Source: Centroberyx gerrardi
Taxonomy: Eukaryota > Chordata > Actinopteri > Beryciformes > Berycidae
Direction: 5' to 3'
Length of the DNA: 64,000 nucleotides
NCBI RefSeq assembly: GCF_048128805.1
Contig: NC_136016.1
Span: 9,538,501 to 9,602,500, forward strand
Made by a program: the position numbers and the translations under genes. This document shows, piece by piece, positions 11,502 through 22,274 of the stretch. Under the pieces are notes generated by a model. That model saw nothing but the letters and a program-made list of their open reading frames with translations, made no database searches and was not told the DNA's origin. Every line of letters begins with the position of its first letter. The first letter of the stretch is position 1.

Positions 11502-12911
11502 GTGTGTCTAAATGACACCTTTTGCAGTAAACAGAATGCAAAGAGAGCAATGGTTATTTGTCTTTAATGAGCAGGTTGTTCTCACAAGGTTCCATCACTT
11601 AAACATGCACACACACACACACATACACTGACTAACAAGCTTGAACGGTACCATTAGTTTTATGTTGGGGGGGGGGGGTGCACGTCCATAGCTCATGGAC
11701 CCAGAGGGTTCAGCACTAAGGCTTGTCTAATCCAATTGGATCCTTGTGGAGACGAAGCAGAGCAGCCTGGCAGTCATTGGTGGGAACCTGCCACTGCTGT
11801 CAATCAAAAACCTTGGAGCTGCAGCTTTGGTGGACTTTATGAATTTATTTGTGTATTGCTTGCATTGAAGGCTTACACCGTTAAGTGTAAGTGACCTATG
11901 GTCCCATTCAAAGCCTTTATGACCCATTGTATAATTTGAAAAAAAGAAAAGCATGGTATTGAGTATGAAGATAAGGCAGATTTTTGTCTTAATTCCTGAT
12001 AAGTTTGGAGATCCAAGGTTTTCATCTGACAGAGTGATATACCGGCCGGTATGTTTGGCTTCAGCCACAAGAGAGAGAGCAGAAAGAGACACTTAACGAT
12101 TTTATCCAACATGGAAACCGCAATGGAAAAGTATTGATAAGGAAATGCCAAGGCCAGTGGAGCCTCTTTGATGTGAGCCGTCTCTTCATTATGCAACTGA
12201 TTGGCAGCCAGTGACTGACACCCTCTCACACACTTTTCCTACCACTGGCGATTTACCCACTCAGCAGTAACAAGATGTACGGTATGTGTGTGTGTACCTG
12301 CAGGTGCCTACACGTGCACGTGCAGTGTGTGCATATGAAATGACTATGTTGGCAGGTTAGTCATGGGTGTTCCCATTCATATGGCCAAGAACCCTTTGTT
12401 CACATGTGTATAGGCATGTGTTTGTGTACGTGAGTGTGTCTGCTATGGAGTCTCTGTTCAAATGGGGCCAATGCAGTGTTGACTATACAACTGTGTTTAC
12501 TGGCGGGGGGGACACAGTGACACCTGAGAGTGGTGGAGGGTTTGGTCTGAGTCCACGCTGTTACAGTAAACCATCTGGCACCCGAGCCGCACATCCCTGC
12601 CGTCACAGTCTCACAACTAGACCGGAGAACAAAAACAGTGAAAGTCCACCGGCAAGAAAAAAACAAACAAATCAATTAGAGCGTACCTGACAGCTACCTT
12701 TTACAACCTGTTTTGTTCTTTTGACAATGCATGTCAGGTTATCTCAGGTTACGCCAGGGTTTTTTTTTTTCCCTTCCAGTCATACACTGAAAGTAACAGT
12801 TGGCACACCCATCCTTTCAGCAATCCAGGTGTTATGGGAAACCATTTCAGTGATGATTTAAGTGAAAATGAAATTAGTCACAATGAGCTGGCCGGTTTAG
12901 ACAAATGTTGT

Positions 12912-12915
<4 letters not shown>

Positions 12916-12958
<43 letters not shown>

Positions 12959-12975
12959 GTGTGTGTGTGTGTGTG
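12916..12975 (+). repeat. (GT)n microsatellite
   Basis: About 60 bases of GT with a GCGT interruption; a looser GT-rich tail continues to about 13085. Confidence 0.95.
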
Positions 12976-13207
12976 CCCCAATGAGCTGGTTAGTTTGTGG
13001 TTTGAGTATATGTGTGTGTGTCTGCGTGTGTCACAATGAGGTGGTCGGTGTAGATAAAGACTGTGGTGTGCGTGTGTGTGTGTCTATATGTGCTTGTGCA
13101 TATACACACGCAATAAATATATACGTGCACACATGTTCTCAAGTGCATTTGACTATCTGTATGCTTCCCATATGGTTTTTATTGATCTCTGTCCCTGTTA
13201 TACCCCT

Positions 13208-13227
13208 TCTGCTCTCTCTCTCCCTCC

Positions 13228-13286
<59 letters not shown>
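13208..13286 (+). repeat. (CT)n microsatellite
   Basis: CT run of nearly 80 bases with two interruptions. Confidence 0.95.
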
Positions 13287-13287
<1 letters not shown>

Positions 13288-14068
13288 TGATGGTGAAGGA
13301 ATGATGGAATGCTGGAGGGTAAATCTCTGGTTTCCTGGAAGCTGGTCTGGGTTTATCAGAAGCGGCTGTGACAATACTACTGCTGATGGGCCAACCAAAC
13401 GTCTTTCCTATAAGCACCGATCGGCCAACCAAAAGCCTTCCTGGAAGAAATAATCAGCAAACCCAAGGCCCTTCCTGGAAAGCCAGTGTGGCTTGTTGCG
13501 GGGCATATTTCTAACCTTTCTTATGCTTTCACCTTCTATGCCTGTCACTGTTGACATTGGAGTGAATTCAATGTGCTTTCAGAGTTGAAAAAAAAAACTG
13601 TTAACGCCGTTTAGATTTTAATCAGTTGGTGTGAACGTTATCAGGGACTTTGCACATAAACCTGCCCACTATTGAAATATTCTCTCCACTGCGCAACGTC
13701 CTGCACATTTCCTCCACATTCGGAATAAAATGTCGCGTTAGTAAATGACGCTTTCAAAGGTCAAAACGATGAGGGATGGAGCGGAAACTTTACGGTGAAT
13801 GTTTGGGTGAGTGTTGAAAAAAAAAACGTTCCAAAACCACGCTCGGTTGTTCGGGACCCGGGGTGTTGTGCTTGGCCGAGAAACTGTTGACGACTGTTGA
13901 GCTGGACATGGCAAGTCATCACCCAGATGAATCATGGTGGAAAGACTCTCTAGGAGTGCATGAGAATCGCAAGAGAAGAGAAGTATTCAGGACTAATATT
14001 CCAGCTCCACACACCAGACAACTATGGGGAACATAAAATGAGTCACTCTGCGCTGGCTTATTTAAACA

Positions 14069-14069
<1 letters not shown>

Positions 14070-14102
<33 letters not shown>

Positions 14103-14110
14103 ATGTGTGT
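14070..14110 (+). repeat. (GT)n microsatellite
   Basis: GT run of about 34 bases; similar arrays lie at 14467-14499 (GT), 14660-14698 (CT then CA) and 14828-14875 (GT). Confidence 0.93.
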
Positions 14111-14462
14111 TTGAGTAAAACAGGATTATTCTAGTTGAATTTTGGGAAGAAGAAGCCTCAATCATTTCTGTTTGTCTCTTGAATTACGTAATTTTTGTGT
14201 GTAATTGCCCACTCAGTCTTGCACTCATAAACAAATACTATCTCACCCACACCCACACACACACACACACATTTTTCCTGGAAGAGTCATAACAAAATAA
14301 GGAACAACTAAGTAATTTTCCCGATACTAGCCTCTACCTGTTATGAAGTACAGTAGAAGGAGAGAAGTTTCTCACATGTAGGCTTAAACAATCATAGCGT
14401 GTCTTTTGTAATAAATCATTGTAATCTCTCTCTCGCAGAGGTGTCTGTGGTTTGGCTGTTCA

Positions 14463-14500
<38 letters not shown>

Positions 14501-14656
14501 TGGGGTCGATGGTGTAATGTTATTGCGATGTCGGTGGCCAGCCGTCAACTACACAGTTTCACATCTCTCTCTGAATTTTTCACCCAAACTTGCTGCCCTA
14601 TCCTTCTGCTGTATCGCTTTGCTTTTTCATTGTGTTCTCTCCAAGTGGAGTCCCCC

Positions 14657-14698
<42 letters not shown>

Positions 14699-14981
14699 AA
14701 GACACTTATTCGCCCTCACTCATACGCACACTCACACCAGGCAAGCCGTAAAAACTCAACTCAATTAAAGTGCCTCTTTCCTGGAAGCCAGCCTCAGACA
14801 GAACACAAGGTATGCAGGGAATGGGAACCGTGTGTGTGTGTGTCGGTGTGTGTGTGTGCGTGTGTGTATATGTGAGAGAGAGAGAAAATGAATAAGAGAG
14901 GGAGAGGGAAAATGAAGAAACTCTCCCCAAGCTTAATTTTACCACCAGCAATCTAGCTAGACCAACCTCACTTACTTACGT

Positions 14982-15113
14982 GCGCGCGCACACACACACA
15001 CACACACACGAAGTATTGGCTGCACACTGTAAAACCACAGACCATCATAAATCTCCCCCACGAGGGCCCTTTCACCTATTTGACCTTACATGCATGTATG
15101 CATGCACGCACAT

Positions 15114-15152
<39 letters not shown>
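14982..15152 (+). repeat. Paired CA arrays
   Basis: Two CA arrays, at 14982-15009 with a GCGC lead and at 15113-15152, separated by unique sequence. Confidence 0.93.
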
Positions 15153-15155
<3 letters not shown>

Positions 15156-15281
15156 CCTTTCTCTCCAGAGTAGGACACCATCCTCACTCAGCCCCTCAGG
15201 CAGGATGTATAAAACCCTGCTGCATTCCTTTCCAGTTAGGTCCACCCCAAAGTGAGCTTTCTACACAGTGACTGCTGTGTC

Positions 15282-15297
15282 AATGTGTGTGTGTGTG

Positions 15298-15352
<55 letters not shown>

Positions 15353-15357
15353 GGGGG
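15282..15357 (+). repeat. Compound (GT)n-(GA)n-G16 tract
   Basis: GT run, then about 20 GA units, then 16 consecutive G at 15342-15357, with almost no spacer. The plus strand is nearly all purine over the GA and G part. Confidence 0.97.
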
Positions 15358-15959
15358 TGTTAACCTGAAACAACTCTGTGCTTCTGGGAATCCCTTTGTT
15401 TCTGCTGTGTTTTGTGTACATCTGCAGGGTGTGTGTGTGTGTGTGTGCGCATGTGCACACACAGTATGGCTAAATCCTGCCTGCCCCCCTCCACCCCCCC
15501 TTCCCTCTCTGTTATATACTCACTGATCACTATGGAATTTACCCACAATGCTCCAGCAGAGGAGAAAATGAGAAGTGATGATTGCAGTAGTTTTGCTCGT
15601 ATGAATGTGGACCCTCACACTGTGTGCAGTCTGTTTGTCGTCTTTAAAAGCTGCCGCCCGCTGACTGAATAAACACGTCTTTGTTTGACTAGGAAATCCC
15701 ATTTGTCAATAAGTAATCTCTTTGTGGGCAAGGCATTGCTGGAATACAGATAGCAAAACAATACATTAACGGTAAGTTATGACTTATCCAGTCAATGTTG
15801 ACTCTGTTCGTGGGAAAAGAAGGAGGCGAAGACATGAACAGCATACAGCAATGCAAATCAACACACTGGGGAGATGCATTGACTTTTGTAAAAATAGTGC
15901 TCTTTAATATAAATTATTGAAATATTTTAGAAATATAAATATGTGCAACGTTCCTTTCA

Positions 15960-15965
15960 TTTATT
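15960..15965 (-). promoter_or_regulatory. Possible distal socs3 poly(A) signal (AATAAA)
   Basis: The minus strand reads AATAAA about 2.4 kb after the socs3 stop. SOCS3 mRNAs have long 3' UTRs in mammals, so this is possible, but other hexamers cannot be excluded. Confidence 0.25.
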
Positions 15966-16601
15966 TTTTGTAATGCTTTTTTTTTTTTCCGTTTCATTTC
16001 AGATATTACAGCTTGTATTTGCCAGACTAGTGGCCAGCCTCTTGTCTTTATAAAAGACAAATGATTCACATACACGTGTGGTCCATGGGTGAGACACATG
16101 TAAACTTGGTGATGATCTGATAAAATAAGACTGGGATTCGACCAAATCGGCACTGTTAAGGAATTTCTGCACTCTTTTTCAAGTGGTCACAGAAGATCAC
16201 AAAATGGCATGATGCGAAAACATTACCACTCTCATATAGATCACAGGTAAATATGATTGTTCACATACAGACAATACAAAACAATAAACACCGAAACAGT
16301 TTTGATCGAATCCAAGTCTGAGTTTTGTTGTTGTTTTTTTATACAAAAGGTTTTTAAGAATCACGATCGGGAAGACTTGTGTTCCCTTGACATTCAGAGA
16401 GACAAACCCAACTGTCCGCTCCTGGTTCAGAGGTAACAAAGGAAGGTAGATGAGGTGAGAAGCCGTTCTGGGATTACAGGGATTACATAGTCCACATCAC
16501 AGTTCACTTCCTCCCTTGTCTCCTACATCCTTGTCTCCTTCATGAATGCTGATATAAGAGAACTGGGAGGGCGAGAGCAGTTTGGAGAACACTTTGTGCG
16601 G

Positions 16602-16648
<47 letters not shown>

Positions 16649-16988
16649 GAGAGGCATTGTCACACAGAGAAGTAAGGAGACCAAAAGAGAAGATAGAGTA
16701 GAGAGGAAATACTGCGAGCTGGTCTCACAGACAGAATTAAGACTAGACCTGCACTTTCTCTCTAGACGTGGACTTCCCCATTCAAATGCATGTTAGTCCA
16801 GTGCTTCTGTGAAAGCAGCACTAGAGGTCCTGCAGTCTGGATCGGGACTGTCTAAGAGCAAACCTGGCTTCACATTTACAGGAGCAGCATCCTGTTGAGG
16901 TCTATCATTTCCTCTACGTCTGGGACATCAATCACGTTGATGTTTTTTTTGTGTTTTTTTTTTTTTTCACTATACCAGTATGTCTCCT

Positions 16989-17075
16989 CCCCCCTCCCCT
17001 CCCCTCCCCTCCCCTCTCCCCTCCCCTCTCCTCCCCTCCCCTCCCCTCCCCTCTCCCCTCCCCTCCTCTCTCTCC
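16989..17075 (+). repeat. (CCCCT)n microsatellite; minus strand (GGGGA)n
   Basis: About 85 bases of CCCCT units with a few CCCCTCT variants. The minus strand, the socs3 sense strand, carries repeated runs of four G separated by one A. Confidence 0.96.
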
Positions 17076-17810
17076 CCTTCCATTTCCCTTTCCTAATCCT
17101 ACTTCCCGCTCCTCTTGCTCCTTCACCCAATCCCTGTCGTCATCATCGTCTTCGCCTCCCCCCCCCCCCCCCCCAAACTCCCCAAGGACTTCACAGCGTA
17201 GTTTTTTTGTTTTTTTTTCAGCCAGGCTGGATAAAAATAAGATCTACTGTTTGTTTTGGTCCCCTGCCAAGGCTTTTGTCTCAGTAACAACAGTCTGCTT
17301 TCTGTCACTGTCAGAGCACATGTACTCAGAAAGAGAGAGAGAGGGAAACAGAGAGAGAGAGATAAAAGGAGGATAGTAATGGTGGAGTAACTAGAAAAAA
17401 AAAGAGAGGGAGAAGATGCTTGGTAATGCTCTTTCTCCGTTGTTCCCAGACTAATAAAACCTACTTGTGTGAGTGTGTGTGTGTGTGTGTGTGTGTACCT
17501 GTGTGTATGTGTGTCTGTATGTGTGTGTGTATGTGTGGAGCTAGTGTGCATGTCTACCCCACACCCTTCTATGAGGCAATGTTGGCTGGGATGCAGCAAT
17601 GGAAATGTGTACGCCACCACAACACACGAACACACACACCACACACACACACACACACACAAACAAACACTTTCTCTGCTTTGGGCCCCACGTTTGGACT
17701 TTGCCTATTCCCCATCGCTCCTCCTTCTTTCTCTCCTTCTAAGCCTCTCTGTTCTTTGCTCTCTTTCTTTCTGTCCAGTGATCCAAACTGCTGTAAATGT
17801 CAAGCTGGCA

Positions 17811-17895
17811 GATGAGAGGAGAGGAGGAGAGGAGCTGAGGAGAGGAGACGAGGAGATGAGGAGAGGAGACGAGGAGATGAGGAGAGGAGAGAGGC
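17811..17895 (+). repeat. Purine-rich minisatellite
   Basis: A unit of about 21 bases, GAGGAGAGGAGACGAGGAGAT, is repeated without change twice and then in degenerate form on both sides. The plus strand is almost entirely purine. Confidence 0.88.
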
Positions 17896-18366
17896 GTCTT
17901 CTTCAGCACACCAAACCCACAGGGATCACTCTGGTGTATTGATCAAGCCGTCGCTGTCATCATTAATATCGACCAATCGGGTTAATCTTCTACGAGGCTC
18001 TGCTCTGCGTCTGAGTCAGTCTGAGGAAGCCTTGACCTCTGACCTCGGGCTTCATCTGCCACTTGGCTGGCGGTCAGTTTTGGGAAGGTTACCCAGACGA
18101 GGCTCCCCTTCCTGGCCCACGGGTCAGCGGGAGGCTCTGGTGCAGATCTATGTACAGATCTGGGATCAGTCGGGCGTACGCTCATCAGATTCTGGCCACT
18201 ACGGGAAACCTGACCTCACACTGACCTCAGATTGGCATCTAAGGCTCTAACTCTGGTCGGCTCCCGATGGCACGCACATAATCGCGTACGCACTGAGAAC
18301 AGGTCTTGCCGGGTGCCATCCTCCAGGCACCCAGTCCGTCTAGCGGAACCTCTGCGTTCCTGTCAG

Positions 18367-19220
18367 TCATATGGGAGCGTCATACTCCTCCAGGAAGTCT
18401 CTCAGTGTGAGCGGGAGGTGCTCGGGGAGCTCCAGCCCCCCCAGCCCTCTGTTGTTCAGCGTCCTCCTGCACAGGTGCTGCAGGGAGGAGAGCGAGGAGG
18501 AGAGGGGCCGCCGCAGCTCCAAGGGAACCCTCTCTCCCCCGGTGTGGATCAGATACACGTTGCCCCCTTTCACTTCCGCCCCTGCTGCCCGCCCCCCGGC
18601 CGCCCCCTCTCTGTCCCCTCCGGCCCCCTCCGGCCCTTTCCCCATGTAGTGCGCTATGAGTTTCAGCACGCAGTCGAACTGCGGCGGCACGTGAGTGCTG
18701 CGGAGGTCCGGCTGCAAGAAGAAGCCGCCTCCCTCGCTGTGGATGCGCAGGTTCTTGGTGCCGCGGGCCGTCTGCACGGAGAGGGTGAAGAAGTGGTGGT
18801 GGTCGGAGGAGTCCCGGACCAGGAAGGTACCGGGGGGCTCGGCGCGGAGCAGGGAGCTGGCCTCACGCCCCCCCACGGCCCCCCAGTAAAAGCCACTCTC
18901 CTGGAGCTTACGCAGCGCACACATCACCTGCACAAGGAAGAGAAAGCATGCGATCATTAAGTCTCATCAGTCACAGCTTTATTACAGGGATGATTACATA
19001 AATTACAATTACAGCTAAGTGATACAGTTGCACACAGCCGTTTCCTCTTTCGCCTGCAGCGGGTGTGTGTGTGTGTGTGTGTGTGACTGACCTGCTGGTA
19101 GTGTGCGTGCGAGCTGAAGGGTTTGTAGCGATGGGGGGCAAGGCTCGACCCCTGACCCCTGCCCTCTGGGGGGGTCACGCTGCTCATGGCGAGGGGGCTG
19201 CGTCGGCTGAGGGTTACCAT
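18367..19220 (-). CDS. socs3: Suppressor of cytokine signalling 3
   Basis: Feedback inhibitor of JAK/STAT signalling. It binds cytokine receptors and JAKs, blocks the kinase and recruits an Elongin B/C-Cullin5 ubiquitin ligase. Two coding exons: 19220-19092 and 18927-18367 (stop TGA), joined in phase across a 164-base GT-AG intron, giving 229 aa (human 225). The kinase inhibitory region lies at about residues 31-41, with the key Phe at 35. The SH2 domain starts at ALRKLQESGFYWG and contains GTFLVRDSSD with the phosphotyrosine-binding Arg. A Gly/Ala-rich insert sits at the place of the mammalian PEST insert. The SOCS box starts near LQHLCRRTL and ends in the family-typical EYDAPI. The start ATG has a strong Kozak context (G at -3 and +4). 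The sequence does not say which fish paralogue (socs3a or socs3b) it is. Confidence 0.95.
19065..19086 (+). repeat. (GT)n in the socs3 intron, next to the donor
   Basis: On the sense strand the intron begins GTCAGTC and then runs straight into a CA array. Confidence 0.95.
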
Positions 19221-19230
19221 GGCGCCATGG
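19216..19230 (-). promoter_or_regulatory. Four-codon uORF overlapping the socs3 start
   Basis: On the sense strand an ATG ten bases upstream of the socs3 ATG opens Met-Ala-Pro-Trp-stop. Its TAA shares bases with the main start in the string ATGGTAA. Both ATGs have G at -3 and G at +4. Confidence 0.6.
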
Positions 19231-20060
19231 CCCCCTGCCTCTGCCCGCTGGTCGAGAGGCAGGGGGCCCAGAGCGGGGGGGCGGAGGAGGACAGGTGGGA
19301 GGGGGCCGGGGGTGGGGAAGAAGGGAGGGGAAGGAAGAGAGGGAGAGAGGGGCGAGGGAGGGGGGGTCACACACCGGGTCCAGGGCCCCGGGGCAGGGGA
19401 GTCCGATGCATCCAGAGAGGGGCTGGGAGAGACCACCTAAACACAGCTGGAGAGAGACAGAGAGCGTGAAGATGAGAGGGTGAGGCCTTTCAAAACAGTG
19501 AAATCTCCATCCTTCTATCTATAGACTGTGATGCACACATGCACAAGTTGGCTACACTTTGCAGTCTTTTTAAAAACTTTTTTGTAACTCGCACTCATTC
19601 ACAAGTCTGTGCAGTCGCAAGCATGGACATAAATAACGACTCTGCAAGATCTCTATTTTACTCCCATGAAATGCAGTTATCACGACTGTGACAAATGCAC
19701 AGGGCAGGACAAGCGACTAGGTGGGTTATATTTAGTTTAAACGAATCCCGGGTTACTCGCTGCTGCACCGTGCAGCCAGACAGCAACTGGATCCTGATTG
19801 CTTTCAATTGTCTTCGATCGGGCGTCCCGCAACAGGGGATTTCAGAAACGGGGTCACTGTGAATGAGTCCGGCGCGCTTTTTTTTTTTTTTTCTTTCCTT
19901 CAATAAATAACCCCTTATTCCCGACTCAGTCGCGCCACAGAGGCCCCATTCTCCAGTTTCACTGTGACTAAGGTGTCCCGTCTAGTCTGCTCCGCTCTGA
20001 TCGCTGTGGACTGATAGAGAGTAAAGCCTCGCCGTGCAGGACGGGACGGAGAGACGGAGG
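19221..20060 (-). other. Predicted socs3 5' UTR and upstream region
   Basis: A pyrimidine-rich acceptor (CTGTCTCTCTCCAG, near 19448) suggests that the coding exon starts there and that an untranslated first exon lies further upstream, as in mammalian SOCS3. A second possible uORF of 14 codons starts near 19409. The transcription start, TATA box and STAT sites were not recognised with confidence. Confidence 0.35.
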
Positions 20061-20070
20061 GTGCTTAAGC

Positions 20071-20071
<1 letters not shown>

Positions 20072-20153
<82 letters not shown>
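20072..20153 (+). repeat. Compound (GT)n-(GA)n tract upstream of socs3
   Basis: About 20 bases of GT followed by about 62 bases of GA. It lies less than 1 kb upstream of the socs3 start codon, close to the likely promoter. Confidence 0.97.
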
Positions 20154-20155
<2 letters not shown>

Positions 20156-21129
20156 CAGAGAGAGAGGCGCCATAACGGAACCGACTGAAGCCGATCCATC
20201 CACCATTCACAATAATAATAAAACAATCCTAAAATTATACCTCCAGCACAGCAATGTCCCGGCTCGGCTATGGAGCAAATGAATGCCCCTTGGCTGCAGT
20301 ATGCACCGGCAGCCCGCACAACTAGCCTTAATAACAAACCCTGTAGTGTATTTTGCACAATCTCCTTCTCTTTTGTGCTGAACTTGAATATAGGCTACTT
20401 CAATATACAGCGAAGCGCCGCGGATGCTTTTTACAGTCTTAACTTAACGTTACCTTGTAGATATTTTCCACCCTGCACCGCAGCCGCTCGTCGTAGTAAG
20501 AGGATAAGATATCCAAACTACCCGAGAGTAGTGCTAGATAGATGATTAACTCAGGCATTAAAATCCAGAAAGGGTCCCTGTGTGGGTTTTTCCTGAGCAG
20601 AGGAATGTGGTGATCTCGGCCGAGCGGCTCCTGTCCGTGTGGAGGCAGGTTACTGGAGGTTGTTTCCAGTGAGTAAAGTCGATGTTCGTAAGGCTCCACC
20701 TCCTCCGTTCAGAGGTTCTTCCAGTAAACACACGCACGCACGCACGCACACGCACACACATACACACACACGCACTTGGCAGATTGCCAATAAATAATCA
20801 GTGTGACCTTTGCCGGACTGTTTCCTGGTATTGGTGGGTTCCCTTCTCGACAAGGTGAAAAAGTTAAAAGCAGAAAATATGGCAGAATGCAAAATGTTAT
20901 GATGTTAAATGGTGATGATATGCACGCGGCTGCAGAAACAGATGAATGCAGGGCTGAACAGTGCTATGTTGGCTAGAATTATAGGCTGATATGTGGGAGC
21001 AATGTGGAGGCAGTCAAAATATTAATTTTGACAAGAGGCTTAAATATAGCCCTTTCATTTCCTTTTCACCCTCCTTCCCTCTACGTGACAGAAAATTCAT
21101 TTCGCAGACTACTGACGGGAAGCTTCAGC

Positions 21130-21195
21130 CGGAGGACACGCTGCTCTGCTGAAGTGCCCTTGAGCAAGACTCTGGTTCCCTATACCAGTATCACG
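21130..21195 (+). repeat. Interspersed-repeat fragment
   Basis: The phrase AAGTGCCCTTGAGCAAGACTCTGGTTCCC closely resembles a phrase found in many fish interspersed repeats. Only a short piece is recognised and its class is uncertain. Confidence 0.35.
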
Positions 21196-21280
21196 GGCGT
21201 CATGGGTGTGGCAAGGTTTGGACCAGGGACACTCATGTGCATTTAGGGCCGACGGGTTTGCATGTTTTCATTCCAACCAA

Positions 21281-21362
21281 ATACTACAGCAGCTGGTTTC
21301 ACTGATTAACACCTTCAACCATAGAGGAGGAACTAATCAGTGACAGTCACCTGCTGTAGTAT
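21281..21362. repeat. Foldback (inverted repeat) element
   Basis: The arms 21281-21308 and 21334-21362 are reverse complements with few differences around a 25-base loop. The flanking phrase TTTTCATTCCAACCAAATAC is common next to such elements in fish. Confidence 0.7.
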
Positions 21363-22017
21363 GGTGAGCTATGCATCTAATCATATATCACACTGACAAA
21401 GTAATATCTTGTTTGATATTTGATATGAACGGGTTTGGGAGTTTTGATAGCAAATGCAGATGCAGGGGCTTTTTCATACCTTATAGGGATAAGTCCCAAG
21501 CGGGAAAAACCATCATTAAGCCTATGAACAGTTTGTACAAAAACACCCCGAAAGTCCTAGACAAATAGCCAGTAAGTCACCACTGTCACAAGCACAACCT
21601 TGCAAACACTTGTTTAATGTACAAAATTATCCATAATCTTGCAACTCTTCCACTGAAACAATTAGTTTCACAATGTCCAGACTTAGGAAAATTTCATGGA
21701 ATCAAGCATAGCGCATTTTTATATGACTTGTACGATGTACTATAGCCTACTATAAATTGTAGTTTAACATTTTTCTACTAACTGTATAAGGTAAGATGGC
21801 ACTTTATTTGGTATCTTGTAAACATGCCTGTCTTTGTACCATCTGCCCAGGGGCTGCAGATTAAATTTAGCTTTCTAGTTAATTCTGAGGCAGTTAACTG
21901 TCAATTAACCCTGTTAAATATATAAATAAAAATAAATCTATATTTTAAAAAGTGAATTGACGACCCTGTTTGGTATTTGACATTGCCACTAAATTTGAGT
22001 TACAAGTTACAGCTCGG

Positions 22018-22030
22018 CCACTAGAGGTCG
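22018..22030 (+). promoter_or_regulatory. CTCF-like motif (one mismatch)
   Basis: CCACTAGAGGTCG matches the CTCF core CCASYAGRKGGCR at all but one position, about 250 bases upstream of the pgs1 start. Confidence 0.25.
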
Positions 22031-22274
22031 CGTTTAACTCATTTCGAGACCACAGACAGAAACAGACGACCAAATACATTTGTTCTTTTAATTTTATTGT
22101 TTTAGGGTGCTTTTTAAAAATAAATAAATAATAATAATCGTAACTGTAACATATTGCTCAATGGAACCCAACACTGCACTAGCTGCCACTGTCTGTCACA
22201 GACTACAGTGAACGCAGTGTGAGTGTGAACTTCAGGCGCTATCGATAAAGTTTATTCAAATCCCCACTGCAGCA

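Larger units (their letters stand above)
8861..15959. other. Gene-free, microsatellite-rich stretch between tha1 and socs3
   Basis: No exon of any recognised family is seen on either strand. TMEM235 and BIRC5, which lie near this position in mammals, are not recognisable. The longer open frames here are translations of CA, CT and GT runs. Individual repeat arrays are listed separately. Confidence 0.6.
15966..18366. other. socs3 downstream region, possible 3' UTR
   Basis: No other gene is seen. The stretch holds a CA run (16602-16646), a CCCCT array, a 17-base C run (17158-17174), GT arrays (17470-17545) and a purine-rich minisatellite. How much belongs to the socs3 transcript cannot be told from sequence alone. 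Confidence 0.4.
20154..22274. other. Intergenic stretch between the divergent socs3 and pgs1
   Basis: The two genes point away from each other, so both promoters should lie here. No further exon is recognised. It contains CACG and CA repeats near 20730-20775, a SINE-like fragment, a foldback and a CTCF-like motif, listed separately. Confidence 0.5.

Noticed and set aside
11046-11567. 173-codon plus-strand open frame
   Set aside because: Most of it is translated CT and GT repeats (Ser-Leu and Cys-Val runs), an artefact of simple repeats.
16602-16646. CA arrays as CRISPR-like or satellite structures
   Set aside because: They are plain dinucleotide microsatellites in a eukaryotic genome; there are no spacer/repeat units.
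17123-17662. 179-codon minus-strand open frame
   Set aside because: It is dominated by translated GT/CA repeats and a poly-C run, with no conserved domain.
18232-18960. 242-codon plus-strand open frame
   Set aside because: It is the antisense shadow of the GC-rich socs3 SH2 exon.
20439-20699. Open frame upstream of socs3 as an extra coding exon
   Set aside because: There is no homology to SOCS proteins; it lies in the presumed promoter or first untranslated exon region.
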